Source of the DNA: an uncultured Lachnospiraceae bacterium
GTDB lineage: Bacteria; Bacillota; Clostridia; Lachnospirales; Lachnospiraceae
NCBI GenBank assembly: GCA_910579735.1
Contig: CAJTUZ010000004.1
Span: forward strand, 124,647-188,646
Direction of reading: 5' to 3'
Length of the DNA stretch: 64,000 nucleotides
Shown: positions 44,531 through 53,351 of the stretch, piece by piece
Layout: each line of letters opens with the position of its first letter
Position numbering within the stretch: position 1 is the first letter of the stretch
Notes under the pieces: generated by a model
Told to the model about the DNA's origin: nothing
Database searches by the model: none
What the model saw: the letters and a program-made list of their open reading frames with translations, nothing else
Made by a program: the position numbers and the translations under genes

Positions 44531-45358
44531 TTAAAGCCGCCGCTGTGAGACGATTCCCTTCCGCATCATCCTGTAGGCCTGACGAAACGGAATCTCCGTA
44601 CACATTTCGCTTTTATTTTTAAACAGAAACCGAAGTGCAAACACACCGGAAAGCCATCCGTACAAATAATGATACAAAACACCTCTGTCCGTAAAAAATT
44701 TCTCCGTATATCCGTGAAACCAGGTAGACTCTCTCTCTATTTCCTCTCCGATACAATCCGGCAGCGCATATATTTTCAGACCGGCCCGCAGACAGTCCCG
44801 TAAGAATAAGCTGTCTTCCCCGTTACTGTATTTCGCGCCCCCGCCAAACAAAAGGGAAAAATGCGCGTTCGCCCTCCTGAATGAATCCAGCTTCCCGGAA
44901 ATGCTGTAAGCCGGATATCTTCCGTAATTATACCAGCGAATCCGCTTCGGCCGTTCATTCCAGTAAGTCCTCCTGGCAGGCGATACTTTCACATTAAACA
45001 GAATCATGTCGGCGTCCGGATACTGCAGATAAGCATTGCGAATAACATCCTTATATCCCTTCTGCAGAACAATATCCTCATCGGAAAATAAACAGATCTC
45101 TCCGTCTGCATGCAGAAGCGCCGTATTCCGGCTTAGACCAACGCCCCGCTCCTTCATGGAAAAGCACCGGATCTTATCGGTCTGCACAAGCTCCTGCCCC
45201 GGTTTTTCCTGCAGAAAAAATTCCCGGTAATCACACCTGTCGCACTGATTAACAATTACGGCATCGCTCTCCAGATTCATTTTTTCCGCCAGCTGTCCGG
45301 CATCCTGCGCAAGCGCCGATACCAAAACCTGTACTCTTAAAGGTGATTGTAATACCAT
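44531..45358 (-). CDS. family 2-like glycosyltransferase
   Basis: 275 residues from MVLQSPLRVQ. GT-A features are GVGLSRNTALLHADGEICLFSDEDIV, with a D-E-D metal site near residue 95, and later GEDSLFLRDCLRAG. The start at 45358 has GAGG upstream; a longer frame to 45409 would overlap the co-polymerase gene further. Even so it overlaps that gene by 22 bp. The usual first beta strand (VIPxYN) is replaced by VQVLVSALAQDAG, so it is a divergent member. Confidence 0.8.
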   Translation of the reverse strand: MVLQSPLRVQVLVSALAQDAGQLAEKMNLESDAVIVNQCDRCDYREFFLQEKPGQELVQTDKIRCFSMKERGVGLSRNTALLHADGEICLFSDEDIVLQKGYKDVIRNAYLQYPDADMILFNVKVSPARRTYWNERPKRIRWYNYGRYPAYSISGKLDSFRRANAHFSLLFGGGAKYSNGEDSLFLRDCLRAGLKIYALPDCIGEEIERESTWFHGYTEKFFTDRGVLYHYLYGWLSGVFALRFLFKNKSEMCTEIPFRQAYRMMRKGIVSQRRL

Positions 45359-46431
45359 CTCATAAACCTCATATCGGCATCCCGGATTAAAATGCCCGCA
45401 ATCCTGCACCCCTGTAATGTCAGCTGCTCTATCTTATAATTTAACGTAGCCCTGTCCATTTTCCCATAGGGAACGACAAGCAGTATACCGTCCGCTTTCC
45501 GCACATCGTCCTGCTCTTCCTTCAGCTCCGATTTGGGCGCGCCATCCTGCATCGACTGCAATTCCAGCTGCATAAGCGTTCCGGTTTCTTTTGCCAAATA
45601 TGCCAGATTTCGTTCTGTATCCTGTTGCAATTTTTCACGCAGGCTCTGCTTGTGTTTTGATCTTTCCGGTCTTTTCGGCGCCATTTCCTGCACTGTGTCT
45701 GCCCCTGCTGCACGTTTCTCTTCATCCGGTCTCACAATACCGTCGCCGCCGGTCTTCTCCCGGCCGCTGAAACAATATCCCGCAAACGGCAGTTTCGTCA
45801 CATATTTTAAATCACCGGGCACATATATGTTATCATTTAACACATAAAGGAGCGCCATGCCAAGAAGCGCTGCTGCAAATGCGAGAAACGCCCCCAGCAT
45901 GACTGCCTGCAGCAGTCTTTGCCCGGCCGCCTCTACCTGAGGTTCTGTTTCCCTGTAAATTTCAATCGAAATAAATTCCTTCTCCTGCTGTCCGAAATCC
46001 ACCAATGCCCGATCCGTCGCTCCTAATATCTCCGCCGTCCTGGCGGCATCCGTCGTTTTGATCGTGATGGTAAGCAGCCGCAGATCGGAAAGAATCTCTG
46101 CAGTCGTCGCCGCAATCACCTCTTCTTCGGTATAACCCTCCGGCAGATATGACATCGTCAGGTTTAAGAGCGGCTCCGTCGCCATCAGGTCATTCCACGT
46201 GTAACCGTTGTACGCCTGATAGACCTCTCCCGTCTCGTCCGCTGCAAAATCCAGATACAGCTTGGACTGTGCCTGATACTGCCTATTGCTGTTTATCACG
46301 ACATGCACAAACAGATAAATCCCTCCGCCAAGCACTGCCCCGATAAACGCCGCCAGTACGGGGATCCAAAGCTTCTGCAGCAGAAGGAGCGCATATTTCT
46401 TACAATCCATGCCTTCGTTTGCGTATTTCAT
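45337..46431 (-). CDS. Wzz/YveK-like polysaccharide co-polymerase with BY-kinase-like tail
   Basis: 364 residues. Two membrane segments (about 20-42 and 178-198) flank a Wzz-type extracytoplasmic domain, as in Firmicutes tyrosine-kinase modulators. The cytoplasmic tail (about 205-364) is unusually long. It has a charged, helical stretch and ends with DGILLVVPYGKMDRATLNYK and QGCRIAGILIRD, which resembles the last strands of a BY-kinase. No Walker A (GxxxxGKT/S) is present and no separate BY-kinase gene is seen in the operon. It probably controls chain length without autophosphorylation. Confidence 0.8.
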   Translation of the reverse strand: MKYANEGMDCKKYALLLLQKLWIPVLAAFIGAVLGGGIYLFVHVVINSNRQYQAQSKLYLDFAADETGEVYQAYNGYTWNDLMATEPLLNLTMSYLPEGYTEEEVIAATTAEILSDLRLLTITIKTTDAARTAEILGATDRALVDFGQQEKEFISIEIYRETEPQVEAAGQRLLQAVMLGAFLAFAAALLGMALLYVLNDNIYVPGDLKYVTKLPFAGYCFSGREKTGGDGIVRPDEEKRAAGADTVQEMAPKRPERSKHKQSLREKLQQDTERNLAYLAKETGTLMQLELQSMQDGAPKSELKEEQDDVRKADGILLVVPYGKMDRATLNYKIEQLTLQGCRIAGILIRDADMRFMRWYYNHL

Positions 46432-46503
46432 ACTGATAACTATGCCTTCCTCTCAGCCTGCGGCATGTACCGCCGCAAGGCAAAACTTTCCACGCTCAGT
46501 CTG

Positions 46504-47877
46504 TCATTTCTTATTCGCCGTTGTCTGCGTACTGTCCACGCCTTCCGTACTTTCCGGTTTAAACAGAATCTTCAGGGTCAGAAGCATCAGCTTTAAATCC
46601 AGCCATACCGAATAATTTTCGATATAAGTCAGATCCAGTTTCAGCTTATCATAAGGCGTTGTATTATATTTCCCGTAAACCTGCGCGTATCCCGCAAGTC
46701 CCGCTTTTACCTTCATACGGAATGCAAATTCCGGCATCGTTTCCATATATTCTTCGATGATCTCGGGCCGCTCCGGTCGGGGACCGATAAAAGACATATC
46801 GCCTTTTAATATATTAAACAGCTGAGGCAGTTCGTCGATCCGCACGGCACGGATAAATTTCCCGACGGGCGTGATCCGCGAATCGTTTTTGGCCGCCAGT
46901 CTTGCCACGCCATCCTTTTCCGCATCCACGCGCATGCTGCGGAATTTCAGAATAAAAAACTCTCTGGAATCCCTCGTACAGCGGATCTGCTTGTACAGCA
47001 CCGGACCGCCATCATACATTTTGATCACAATTGCCGTCAAAAGCATGAACGGAAACGCGATCACCAGTAACATGACCGCACAGACAATATCGATCAGTCT
47101 TTTCACAACCCGCTGCTCTATTTTCAGGGCATATTCCCTCGTCAGCAGGATCGGTGTGTCAAACAGATGTAACTGGTCGGAACCTTTTACCAGAACATCG
47201 GATATTTTCGGCATCATATAGACCCGGATAGAGTGACTGTAACAGTATTTCAGCAGATCATTTCTGTCATTGATCGGAATATCCCACAGTACTACCGCTC
47301 CATAGCCGCCCATGATCTCCTGTCTGACCTTTTCACTGCCCTCCGCTATATTGATGCACTTGTTGACCCGGTACTTGTCCTTTCTCGAATAAAATTTATT
47401 GACGATATCATCGATCGGACGCTCCCCGTGGATCAGCAGGATCTCCCGCGGCGGAAACACTTTATGATAAAACATGTTGCAGATATACACCCACACCGCC
47501 GACAGAATAATCTGTATCAGCATCGTCTCCACGATCGGCGTAACGTCCAAAAGCCAGTTGCCCATGAGCGATATCTGAAAATAAGAAAGCACATTCACGG
47601 CCAACAGCGAAAAGAACTGCGAAAAATAAACGTCTACGGGTTTTAAATAACCGACCTTTAATCCGCCGTATGTACTGGAGAAGAAAAAAAGCAGTACAAA
47701 GTAAACGCCGAACATCAGCATATGGCCCTTAAAATAAAAGTTCAGCCTGCGGTGCAGATGCAGAAACGGATAATATGCCGTCATCCAGAAATACGCATAT
47801 ACACCGGTCTGTAAGATCAGTCCGACAAAGGAAAGCTGCAATATGATAAGCCTTTTTAACGATTCTATCCTTTTCAC
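46504..47877 (-). CDS. initiating polyprenyl-phosphate sugar phosphotransferase (WbaP/WcaJ type)
   Basis: 457 residues. Four to five N-terminal membrane segments, a central nucleotide-binding-like domain (about 130-260), and a C-terminal catalytic domain beginning KRLIDIVCAVMLLVIAFPF, with KFRSM, RIDELPQLFNILKGDMSFIGPRP and GLAGYAQVYGKYN. This is the polyprenyl glycosylphosphotransferase signature. It transfers hexose-1-phosphate to undecaprenyl phosphate to start each repeat unit. The start is GTG at 47877, seven bases after GAGG. Sugar specificity (glucose or galactose) cannot be read. Confidence 0.92.
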   Translation of the reverse strand: MKRIESLKRLIILQLSFVGLILQTGVYAYFWMTAYYPFLHLHRRLNFYFKGHMLMFGVYFVLLFFFSSTYGGLKVGYLKPVDVYFSQFFSLLAVNVLSYFQISLMGNWLLDVTPIVETMLIQIILSAVWVYICNMFYHKVFPPREILLIHGERPIDDIVNKFYSRKDKYRVNKCINIAEGSEKVRQEIMGGYGAVVLWDIPINDRNDLLKYCYSHSIRVYMMPKISDVLVKGSDQLHLFDTPILLTREYALKIEQRVVKRLIDIVCAVMLLVIAFPFMLLTAIVIKMYDGGPVLYKQIRCTRDSREFFILKFRSMRVDAEKDGVARLAAKNDSRITPVGKFIRAVRIDELPQLFNILKGDMSFIGPRPERPEIIEEYMETMPEFAFRMKVKAGLAGYAQVYGKYNTTPYDKLKLDLTYIENYSVWLDLKLMLLTLKILFKPESTEGVDSTQTTANKK

Positions 47878-47909
47878 CTTAACACCTCATCCGTAAATCA
47901 GCCGTCGTA

Positions 47910-48719
47910 CTAAATACGCCGCAGCGTCGCCCGCACAGCCCATTGTACAAAACAAACGGCGCTGAAAGGAAACGAAAGTTTCTCTTCCCTGCGATACAGA
48001 TTCCATATCCGTTTCATGGCCGTAAATTTATTGGAAGAAAGACTTGTCTGCGGACGTCTGTAAACAGCAAGCACCTCGTTTAATCCATAGGCTGTATATC
48101 CGGCCCTTAAGATTTTCCACCACGTCGCGGTATCCTCGCTTTCTACGTCCGGCATCCGCATCAGCTCCTTCGGCATTTTCTCCGTATCAAACATTACTGT
48201 CGTTGTAAAGATCACCGTCCGCGACAATGCTTTTTTATAGGTCAGCCGCGGCGGCACGGCAACGATCTTTCCCGTTCCCTGCGCCTTCTCATCGCCAAAC
48301 TCATAAGCCGTAAAGACAAATGCAGCGTCTTTTTCTTTCATAAAAGCAAGTTCTTTTTCCAGTTTCCGGGCAAGCCAGACATCATCCGCATCCAGAAATG
48401 CGATATATCTTCCCCGCGCCGCATTAAGTCCCGTATTTCTGGCTTTCGCCGCGCCCTCGTTCTTTTCCTTGCAAAGCAGGCGGATGCGTTGATCCTGCGC
48501 TGCATACTCCTTTTCCCCGCAATGTCCGGAATGCTTCTTTACAAAGGACATATCTTCCGCTGTCCCGCGGATGATCTTAACGCTGTCGTCCGGAGAAGCA
48601 TCGTCTACCAGGATCAGCTCCCAGTTTTCGTATGTCTGCCCTTTTACCATCGCTATCGTCTCGGCAATATAAGGCGCCGCACGATAGACCGGTACGATAA
48701 TGCTGACTAACTCGTTCAT
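47910..48719 (-). CDS. family 2 glycosyltransferase
   Basis: 269 residues. SIIVPVYRAAPYIAETI, LVDDASPDDSVKII, NEGAAKARNTGLNAARG and the metal site FLDADDVW are clear GT2 motifs. It starts one base over the stop of the preceding GT2 (TGATG), so it is coupled to it. It is the second gene of the exopolysaccharide operon, directly before the initiating transferase. Confidence 0.9.
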   Translation of the reverse strand: MNELVSIIVPVYRAAPYIAETIAMVKGQTYENWELILVDDASPDDSVKIIRGTAEDMSFVKKHSGHCGEKEYAAQDQRIRLLCKEKNEGAAKARNTGLNAARGRYIAFLDADDVWLARKLEKELAFMKEKDAAFVFTAYEFGDEKAQGTGKIVAVPPRLTYKKALSRTVIFTTTVMFDTEKMPKELMRMPDVESEDTATWWKILRAGYTAYGLNEVLAVYRRPQTSLSSNKFTAMKRIWNLYRREEKLSFPFSAVCFVQWAVRATLRRI

Positions 48720-49648
48720 CAGATATCCTCTTTTATCAGATAAATAGGTCTCTTTTTCACTTCCATATAAGTCTTAGATAAGTATTGCCCTATAATTCCC
48801 ATGCAAAACAACTGTACGCCGCTGACCAGTGAAATAATACAGACAAGCGACGGCCAGCCGGCAGTCGGATCGCCAAACAACAGCTTCCGCACGATCGTAA
48901 TCACAATAAGCAAAAATGCTACGAAACAGAATAATACCCCCATGATGGAAGCGATCGCCAGCGGCACCGTCGAAAACGCGGTGATCCCATCGATAGAATA
49001 CAGGAACAGCTTCCAAAACGACCACTTCGTTTCACCTTTTCTGCGCTCTATATTCTCAAATTCTATCCATTTTGTCTGATAACCTACCCAGCCGAAGATT
49101 CCTTTCGTAAAACGATTATATTCCGTCATGGACAGGATCGCATCCACGACCTGCCTCGTCATCAGGCGGTAATCTCTCGCCCCGTCCACGATCTCCGTTT
49201 TGGAAATCTTATTCATCAGACGGTAAAACAACCTTGCAAAAAAGGACCGGACCGGCGGCTCTCCTTTTCTGTCCACTCTTCTTGTCGCCACCGAATCATA
49301 TCCCTGTTCGATATAAGAAAACATCTCCGGCAAAAGCGCCGGCGGATCCTGCAAGTCTACATCCATAAGCGAAACATAGTCCCCTTTTGCCTTCCGAAGT
49401 CCTGCATAGATCGCCGCTTCTTTTCCGAAATTCCTGGAAAAGGAAAGCATATGCACACGCTCGTCTTTGTTCATAAGTTTCTTCACTTCCGAAACGGTCG
49501 CATCCTTGGATCCATCGTCAACATAGATAATTTCCAGATCAACTTCTTTTTCTTTGAAAAAAGATTCGTTTTTTAACAGTTCATGATAAAAATCTTCTAT
49601 ATTTTCTTCTTCGTTATAACAAGGCACTACAACGCTTAACAGGCTCAT
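48719..49648 (-). CDS. GtrB/DPM1-like polyprenyl-phosphate glycosyltransferase
   Basis: 309 residues from MSLLSVVVPCYNE; a start at 49675 is rejected because GGAGG lies just upstream of 49648. GT2 domain with YVDDGSKDAT and MDVDLQDPP, then RRKGETKWSFWKLF and two C-terminal membrane segments. This is the layout of enzymes that make polyprenyl-phosphate glucose or similar (GtrB, YkcC). These products feed GT-C enzymes, several of which are encoded in the window. It is the first gene of the eleven-gene operon. Confidence 0.9.
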   Translation of the reverse strand: MSLLSVVVPCYNEEENIEDFYHELLKNESFFKEKEVDLEIIYVDDGSKDATVSEVKKLMNKDERVHMLSFSRNFGKEAAIYAGLRKAKGDYVSLMDVDLQDPPALLPEMFSYIEQGYDSVATRRVDRKGEPPVRSFFARLFYRLMNKISKTEIVDGARDYRLMTRQVVDAILSMTEYNRFTKGIFGWVGYQTKWIEFENIERRKGETKWSFWKLFLYSIDGITAFSTVPLAIASIMGVLFCFVAFLLIVITIVRKLLFGDPTAGWPSLVCIISLVSGVQLFCMGIIGQYLSKTYMEVKKRPIYLIKEDI

Positions 49649-49692
49649 TGCTTCCTCCATTCCAAAATAGAACAAACTTTTCCATAGTATGA

Positions 49693-49701
49693 ATTATAAC
49701 A
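49693..49701 (-). promoter_or_regulatory. proximal extended -10 promoter of the exopolysaccharide operon
   Basis: On the minus strand TGTTATAAT: the -10 hexamer TATAAT (49693-49698) preceded by TGn. The -35 is poor, as is normal for extended -10 promoters. It lies about 45 bp upstream of the first gene and downstream of the terminator-like hairpin at 49709-49787. Confidence 0.5.
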
Positions 49702-49708
49702 TGTATGT

Positions 49709-49787
49709 GGAAAAAAAGGAAGAGATATGGGCGGAGCAATGACATTCCTTCCCCCGCTCGCTCCAATTTCCGTAACCCGCACATATC
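49709..49787 (-). terminator. terminator-like leader hairpin, possible attenuator
   Basis: On the minus strand an 11-bp stem (GATATGTGCGG with CCGCCCATATC; forward 49777-49787 and 49724-49734, one mismatch) encloses an inner GGAGC/GCTCC pair and is followed by TCTTCCTTTTTTTCC. It sits between the distal and proximal promoters of the long operon. It could end distal transcripts unless an antiterminator such as a NusG paralogue acts; no such gene is in the window. Confidence 0.4.
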
Positions 49788-49819
49788 TAAACAAAAAATC
49801 ATATAGGACACATAAATAT

Positions 49820-49847
49820 ATTGTAGCAAATGCATTTCCTTTTTCAA
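49820..49847 (-). promoter_or_regulatory. distal promoter of the exopolysaccharide operon
   Basis: On the minus strand TTGAAA (49842-49847), a 16-bp spacer and TACAAT (49820-49825). It gives a leader of about 165 bases to the first gene, passing through the hairpin at 49709-49787. Confidence 0.5.
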
Positions 49848-49886
49848 TCTTTTCTTTTATATTCTCAAAACCGCATCCTAACAGTC

Positions 49887-49919
49887 AAAAGAGCCGGAAA
49901 CGCTAATCGTTCCCGGCCC
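49887..49919 (-). terminator. terminator of the GH51 gene
   Basis: On the minus strand a 12-bp stem GGGCCGGGAACG / CGTTTCCGGCTC (two G-U pairs), 5-base loop, followed by TTTT, about 55 bp after the GH51 stop. It separates that gene from the exopolysaccharide operon promoters. Confidence 0.75.
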
Positions 49920-49975
49920 TTTGTCTTTTTCTTACTTTTTATGCTATTATTTTAGTTCCCAGCCTATTCCCTAAC

Positions 49976-51484
49976 CTATTTCACACTGACTTCCAAGTGC
50001 AGCACGCTGCATGCCGGAATAGTAAACACCAGTTTATTATCCACAACCTTACAGCCTTCAAATGCCTCTGCATGCACCGCATCCGGATTCTCAAACGTAT
50101 TGTGTGCATCCATAGCGCCCGTCAGAATCGTACCGCATACGGAATCAACCGCCGTATCCGCCAGATTTCCTTCTATCTCATAAGCATCCTTCACAGAAAG
50201 ATTTGCCAGTGTAATATGAATCTTTCCATCCTTGCCGTATGATACGGACTCGTTTAGGTTCGGCACCATATATTCTTTATCAACACCGATCTCTTCCGTC
50301 TCGATATAGCTGTCAAGAAGCTCTGCATCCTGATGATATTTGTACATATTGAATACATGATAGGTCGGCGTAAGGATCATCTTCCTGCCTTCTGTCAGGA
50401 TAACGGCCTGCAGTACATTGACCATCTGCGCAATGTTAGCCATTTTTACTCTGTCACAATGTTTATTGAAGATATTCAGATTAATTCCAGCTACGAGCGC
50501 ATCCCGCATCGTATTCTGCTGATAGAGGAATCCCGGATTCGTACCCGGTTCGCATTTAAACCATGTTCCCCATTCATCTACAATGATACCGACTTTATGT
50601 GCTTTATCATATTGATCCATGATCGCTGCGTGATGTTCGATCATGCCTTCTATGTACATGGTCTTTTTCAACGTCTTATACCATGCTTTTTCATCGAAGT
50701 TAAGCGCACTGCCTTTTTCTTCCCATCCTTCCGGATGCGTATAGTAATGAAGAGACAATCCATCCATAAATCCGTGCTGGTCTTCATTTGCTTTTCTGAA
50801 GCAGGTCTTCATCACGCCGTCTGTCCACTCATAATCGTCCGAATTGGCGCCGCAGCAGACTTTATAAATTGATTTATCCTTCGAATAATTTCTGACATAG
50901 GTCTGATATCTGCGATACAGATTGCCGTAATATTCCGGCGTCATATTGCCGCCGCATCCCCAGTTCTCGTTTCCGACTCCGAAATAATCAACCGTCCATG
51001 CTTCTTCATGTCCGTTTGCCTTTCTTAAATCAGCCATAGGAGAAACACCTTCAAAGGTCATGTACTCTACCCACTCGCTCATTTCCTGAACAGTTCCGCT
51101 TCCTACATTTCCGTTGATATAGGTTTTGCAGCCAAGCTGTCTGCACAGTTCCATAAACTCATGCGTACCGAAGCTGTTATCCTCAACTACGCCGCCCCAA
51201 TGGGTATTGATCATTTTCTTTCTGCTTTCCTTCGCACCGATACCGTCTCTCCAGTGATATTCGTCCGCGAAACAGCCGCCCGGCCAGCGCAGCACGGGAA
51301 TCTTCATTTCTTTAAGCGCCTCTACAACGTCGTTTCTCATACCGTTTGTGTTGGGAATATCGGAATTTTCTCCGACATAAATACCTTCATAAATACATCT
51401 TCCCAGATGTTCCGAAAAATGTCCCTGAATTTCAGGATTGATGTGGCCTTTTTGATTTTTGGGATTGATAAATAATTTATGCAT
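49976..51484 (-). CDS. abfA: alpha-L-arabinofuranosidase (GH51)
   Basis: 502 residues from MHKLFINPKN, with AAGGAG upstream; a longer frame to 51517 is rejected. GH51 motifs are GHFSEHLGRCIYEGIYVG, RWPGGCFADEYHW, acid/base E173 in GVGNENWG and nucleophile E304 in IIVDEWGTW, then a C-terminal beta domain. No signal peptide is seen, so it acts in the cytoplasm on imported arabino-oligosaccharides. No transporter for these is adjacent; it appears to be transcribed alone. Confidence 0.92.
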   Translation of the reverse strand: MHKLFINPKNQKGHINPEIQGHFSEHLGRCIYEGIYVGENSDIPNTNGMRNDVVEALKEMKIPVLRWPGGCFADEYHWRDGIGAKESRKKMINTHWGGVVEDNSFGTHEFMELCRQLGCKTYINGNVGSGTVQEMSEWVEYMTFEGVSPMADLRKANGHEEAWTVDYFGVGNENWGCGGNMTPEYYGNLYRRYQTYVRNYSKDKSIYKVCCGANSDDYEWTDGVMKTCFRKANEDQHGFMDGLSLHYYTHPEGWEEKGSALNFDEKAWYKTLKKTMYIEGMIEHHAAIMDQYDKAHKVGIIVDEWGTWFKCEPGTNPGFLYQQNTMRDALVAGINLNIFNKHCDRVKMANIAQMVNVLQAVILTEGRKMILTPTYHVFNMYKYHQDAELLDSYIETEEIGVDKEYMVPNLNESVSYGKDGKIHITLANLSVKDAYEIEGNLADTAVDSVCGTILTGAMDAHNTFENPDAVHAEAFEGCKVVDNKLVFTIPACSVLHLEVSVK

Positions 51485-51513
51485 TATGCTTCTCCTTCGA
51501 ATATGATACTTCC

Positions 51514-51542
51514 ACATTACTACACAACAGATATAAAATCAA
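51514..51542 (-). promoter_or_regulatory. possible GH51 promoter
   Basis: On the minus strand TTGATT (51537-51542), a 17-bp spacer and TAATGT (51514-51519), about 30 bp before the GH51 ATG. The -10 is weak. It lies in the 97 bp between the Spo0A_C-type gene and GH51. Confidence 0.35.
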
Positions 51543-51580
51543 TCCCATTTTCACATATATATAAAACATTTTATATTCTA

Positions 51581-51958
51581 CTAAACATACCCCTGTTCGA
51601 GGCGGATATAATCAGCCACCGACGCAATATATTCGCTGTTGGTCGGTCTGCTGTGCCCTATACTGTTATTATAACCGAATAATCTATGAAACAATTCGCC
51701 GTTGCCGCGTTCCCAGGACACTTCTATCGCGTTGCGGATCGCACGTTCGATCTTCTGATCCGTCGTCGCATACTTTTTAGCCAGATCCGGATACAGCAGT
51801 TTGGTCACACTTCCGATCAGCTCCATATCTTCCACGCACATGCCGATTGCCGTCCGCAGATATTGATATCCTTTCAGATGTGCCGGTATCCCCAGCTCCA
51901 ACATCAGTCCGGAAATCATCGGCTCTGTTTCCGTCCTCTCCATCACATTACTGCCCAT
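51581..51958 (-). CDS. free-standing Spo0A C-terminal domain protein
   Basis: 125 residues consisting almost only of a Spo0A_C DNA-binding domain: LGIPAHLKGYQYLRTAI, KIERAIRNAIEVSWERG and SRPTNSEYIASVADYIRLEQ all correspond to Spo0A effector-domain helices, including the recognition region. There is no receiver domain, so no phosphorylation control. It may bind 0A-box-like DNA or compete with Spo0A. AAAGGGG is upstream of the ATG. No sporulation gene adjoins it. The start could also be the downstream Met6. Confidence 0.85.
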   Translation of the reverse strand: MGSNVMERTETEPMISGLMLELGIPAHLKGYQYLRTAIGMCVEDMELIGSVTKLLYPDLAKKYATTDQKIERAIRNAIEVSWERGNGELFHRLFGYNNSIGHSRPTNSEYIASVADYIRLEQGYV

Positions 51959-52104
51959 TGTACCATTCCCCTTTACAATAGATTTGGCACAAGCATACCA
52001 TAGCGCGGCAGGCCTTGTAAACTGTAAGGTATCGCATGCGGCCGCTCACGAAAAGGATATCCCATCTGCATTTTTATATGTTTCAGCAATATTTTCTCTG
52101 TTTT

Positions 52105-52782
52105 TTACCGTTTATACAGATTCAGAACTTCCTCTTCCGCCTTCTGCAGCCATTCGGCTGACTCTTCCACTTTCGCGCCGAAGTTTCCGACTCCTCCGCG
52201 GACATTGCCTTCGCTGTCTATCAAAATCTCGTTGTAGCCGTAGCATCCTGCCTCCGCCCTGCCGCCGATAATGAACCTGTGTGTATTTCCTGCTTCGTCT
52301 GTCACATCAATATAATATGGCTCCTCTTCCGAAATATTGTCCGTAATATCCGTTTTGCTGCCATCCCCGGTAAAATACAGTCTGCCATCCTGTAGCACAA
52401 GGGGAACGCCTGCCTGCGCAGTACCATTTTCATCCGCGGTTTCCGCACCCCCCATAACAACCGTAACCGTACTTTCTTCACCGAATCCGGTATACTCTTT
52501 CGTTTCATAGATACCGCCGCCGCTTATGAACGTATATATATACTGAAACAATTCTCCGTCCGTCGCCGCATATGCCACACCGCCGGCCGACAACAGGGCC
52601 GCGGTTAAAACAGCTGCGGCCTGCAGAATTCTCTTCATGGAAGAACGCCTCTTTTCCGTATGCAGTCTGCCCAATATACGCGCCGTCTTTTCCTCAAGCA
52701 CACCCTGCTCCAATTCTTTTATCTCATAAGCAGACAAATCCGTTTCCACATGGTTCAACAAGGTATAAATATTCTTATTCAT
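52105..52782 (-). CDS. membrane-anchored anti-sigma-like protein, function inferred
   Basis: 225 residues from MNKNIYTLL, with AAGGAGG six bases upstream. A cytoplasmic N-terminus (about 1-43) is followed by one membrane segment (about 44-64) and an extracytoplasmic domain of about 160 residues with DGRLYFTGDG and GNTHRFIIGG. Its ATG overlaps the sigma factor stop by 4 bp. This gene order and topology suggest an anti-sigma factor, though no zinc-type HxxxCxxC motif is seen. The extracytoplasmic domain is not recognised. Confidence 0.7.
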   Translation of the reverse strand: MNKNIYTLLNHVETDLSAYEIKELEQGVLEEKTARILGRLHTEKRRSSMKRILQAAAVLTAALLSAGGVAYAATDGELFQYIYTFISGGGIYETKEYTGFGEESTVTVVMGGAETADENGTAQAGVPLVLQDGRLYFTGDGSKTDITDNISEEEPYYIDVTDEAGNTHRFIIGGRAEAGCYGYNEILIDSEGNVRGGVGNFGAKVEESAEWLQKAEEEVLNLYKR

Positions 52783-53351
52783 CTTGCGCCTCCTTCTTTC
52801 ATGTGACATCCCGGGAATAATTTCCGCATGCGTTTTCTCACCCTGGAAATTCTCTTATAGACAGCGTCTTCCCGAACCCCTGTGATTTCGCATACTTCTT
52901 TTACCGTCATCTCTTCCACAAACAGTTTTTCGAACAGCTCCCTCTCTTCCGGTTTCAGATATGCCAGTATGGCTTCCGTCTCTTCTGATAATTCTTTTTC
53001 TATTAATTCAAAGACCCTGTCTCTTCCATCGGCCACTGCCTCATCTAACGGCACTTCTTCAAGTCCTCTCCGGTACCGCCTCAAATAGTCAATTGCTCTG
53101 TAACGGGCGATCCCTGCAATCCAGCTCGTGAAACTGCCCTGCTGCCTGTCAAACTCTCCGATATGTTCCCATACACGCAAGAATACATCATCAAAACATT
53201 CCTCCTGCTCTTCCTCCATAAGATAAAGACGTTTTCTAATTACGGCCATGACAAGGCTTCCGTATTTTTCAATCAGATAACGGAGCGCCTCTTCATTTTT
53301 CTTTTTCATTTCTTCAATGAAATTCTCGTCATTTATCCGGTGCTTATGCAT
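52779..53351 (-). CDS. ECF-type RNA polymerase sigma factor
   Basis: 190 residues from MHKHRINDENF. Region 2 is seen at EALRYLIEKYGSLVMAVI and CFDDVFLRVWEHI, and SFTSWIAGIARYRAIDYLRR; region 4 is at LFEKLFVEEMTVKEVC and DAVYKRISRVRKRM. AAAGGGAGG touches an ATG at 53357, so the ATG at 53351 (six bases away) is used. A longer frame to 53510 has no ribosome site. Coupled to the membrane protein that follows. Confidence 0.88.
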   Translation of the reverse strand: MHKHRINDENFIEEMKKKNEEALRYLIEKYGSLVMAVIRKRLYLMEEEQEECFDDVFLRVWEHIGEFDRQQGSFTSWIAGIARYRAIDYLRRYRRGLEEVPLDEAVADGRDRVFELIEKELSEETEAILAYLKPEERELFEKLFVEEMTVKEVCEITGVREDAVYKRISRVRKRMRKLFPGCHMKEGGAR

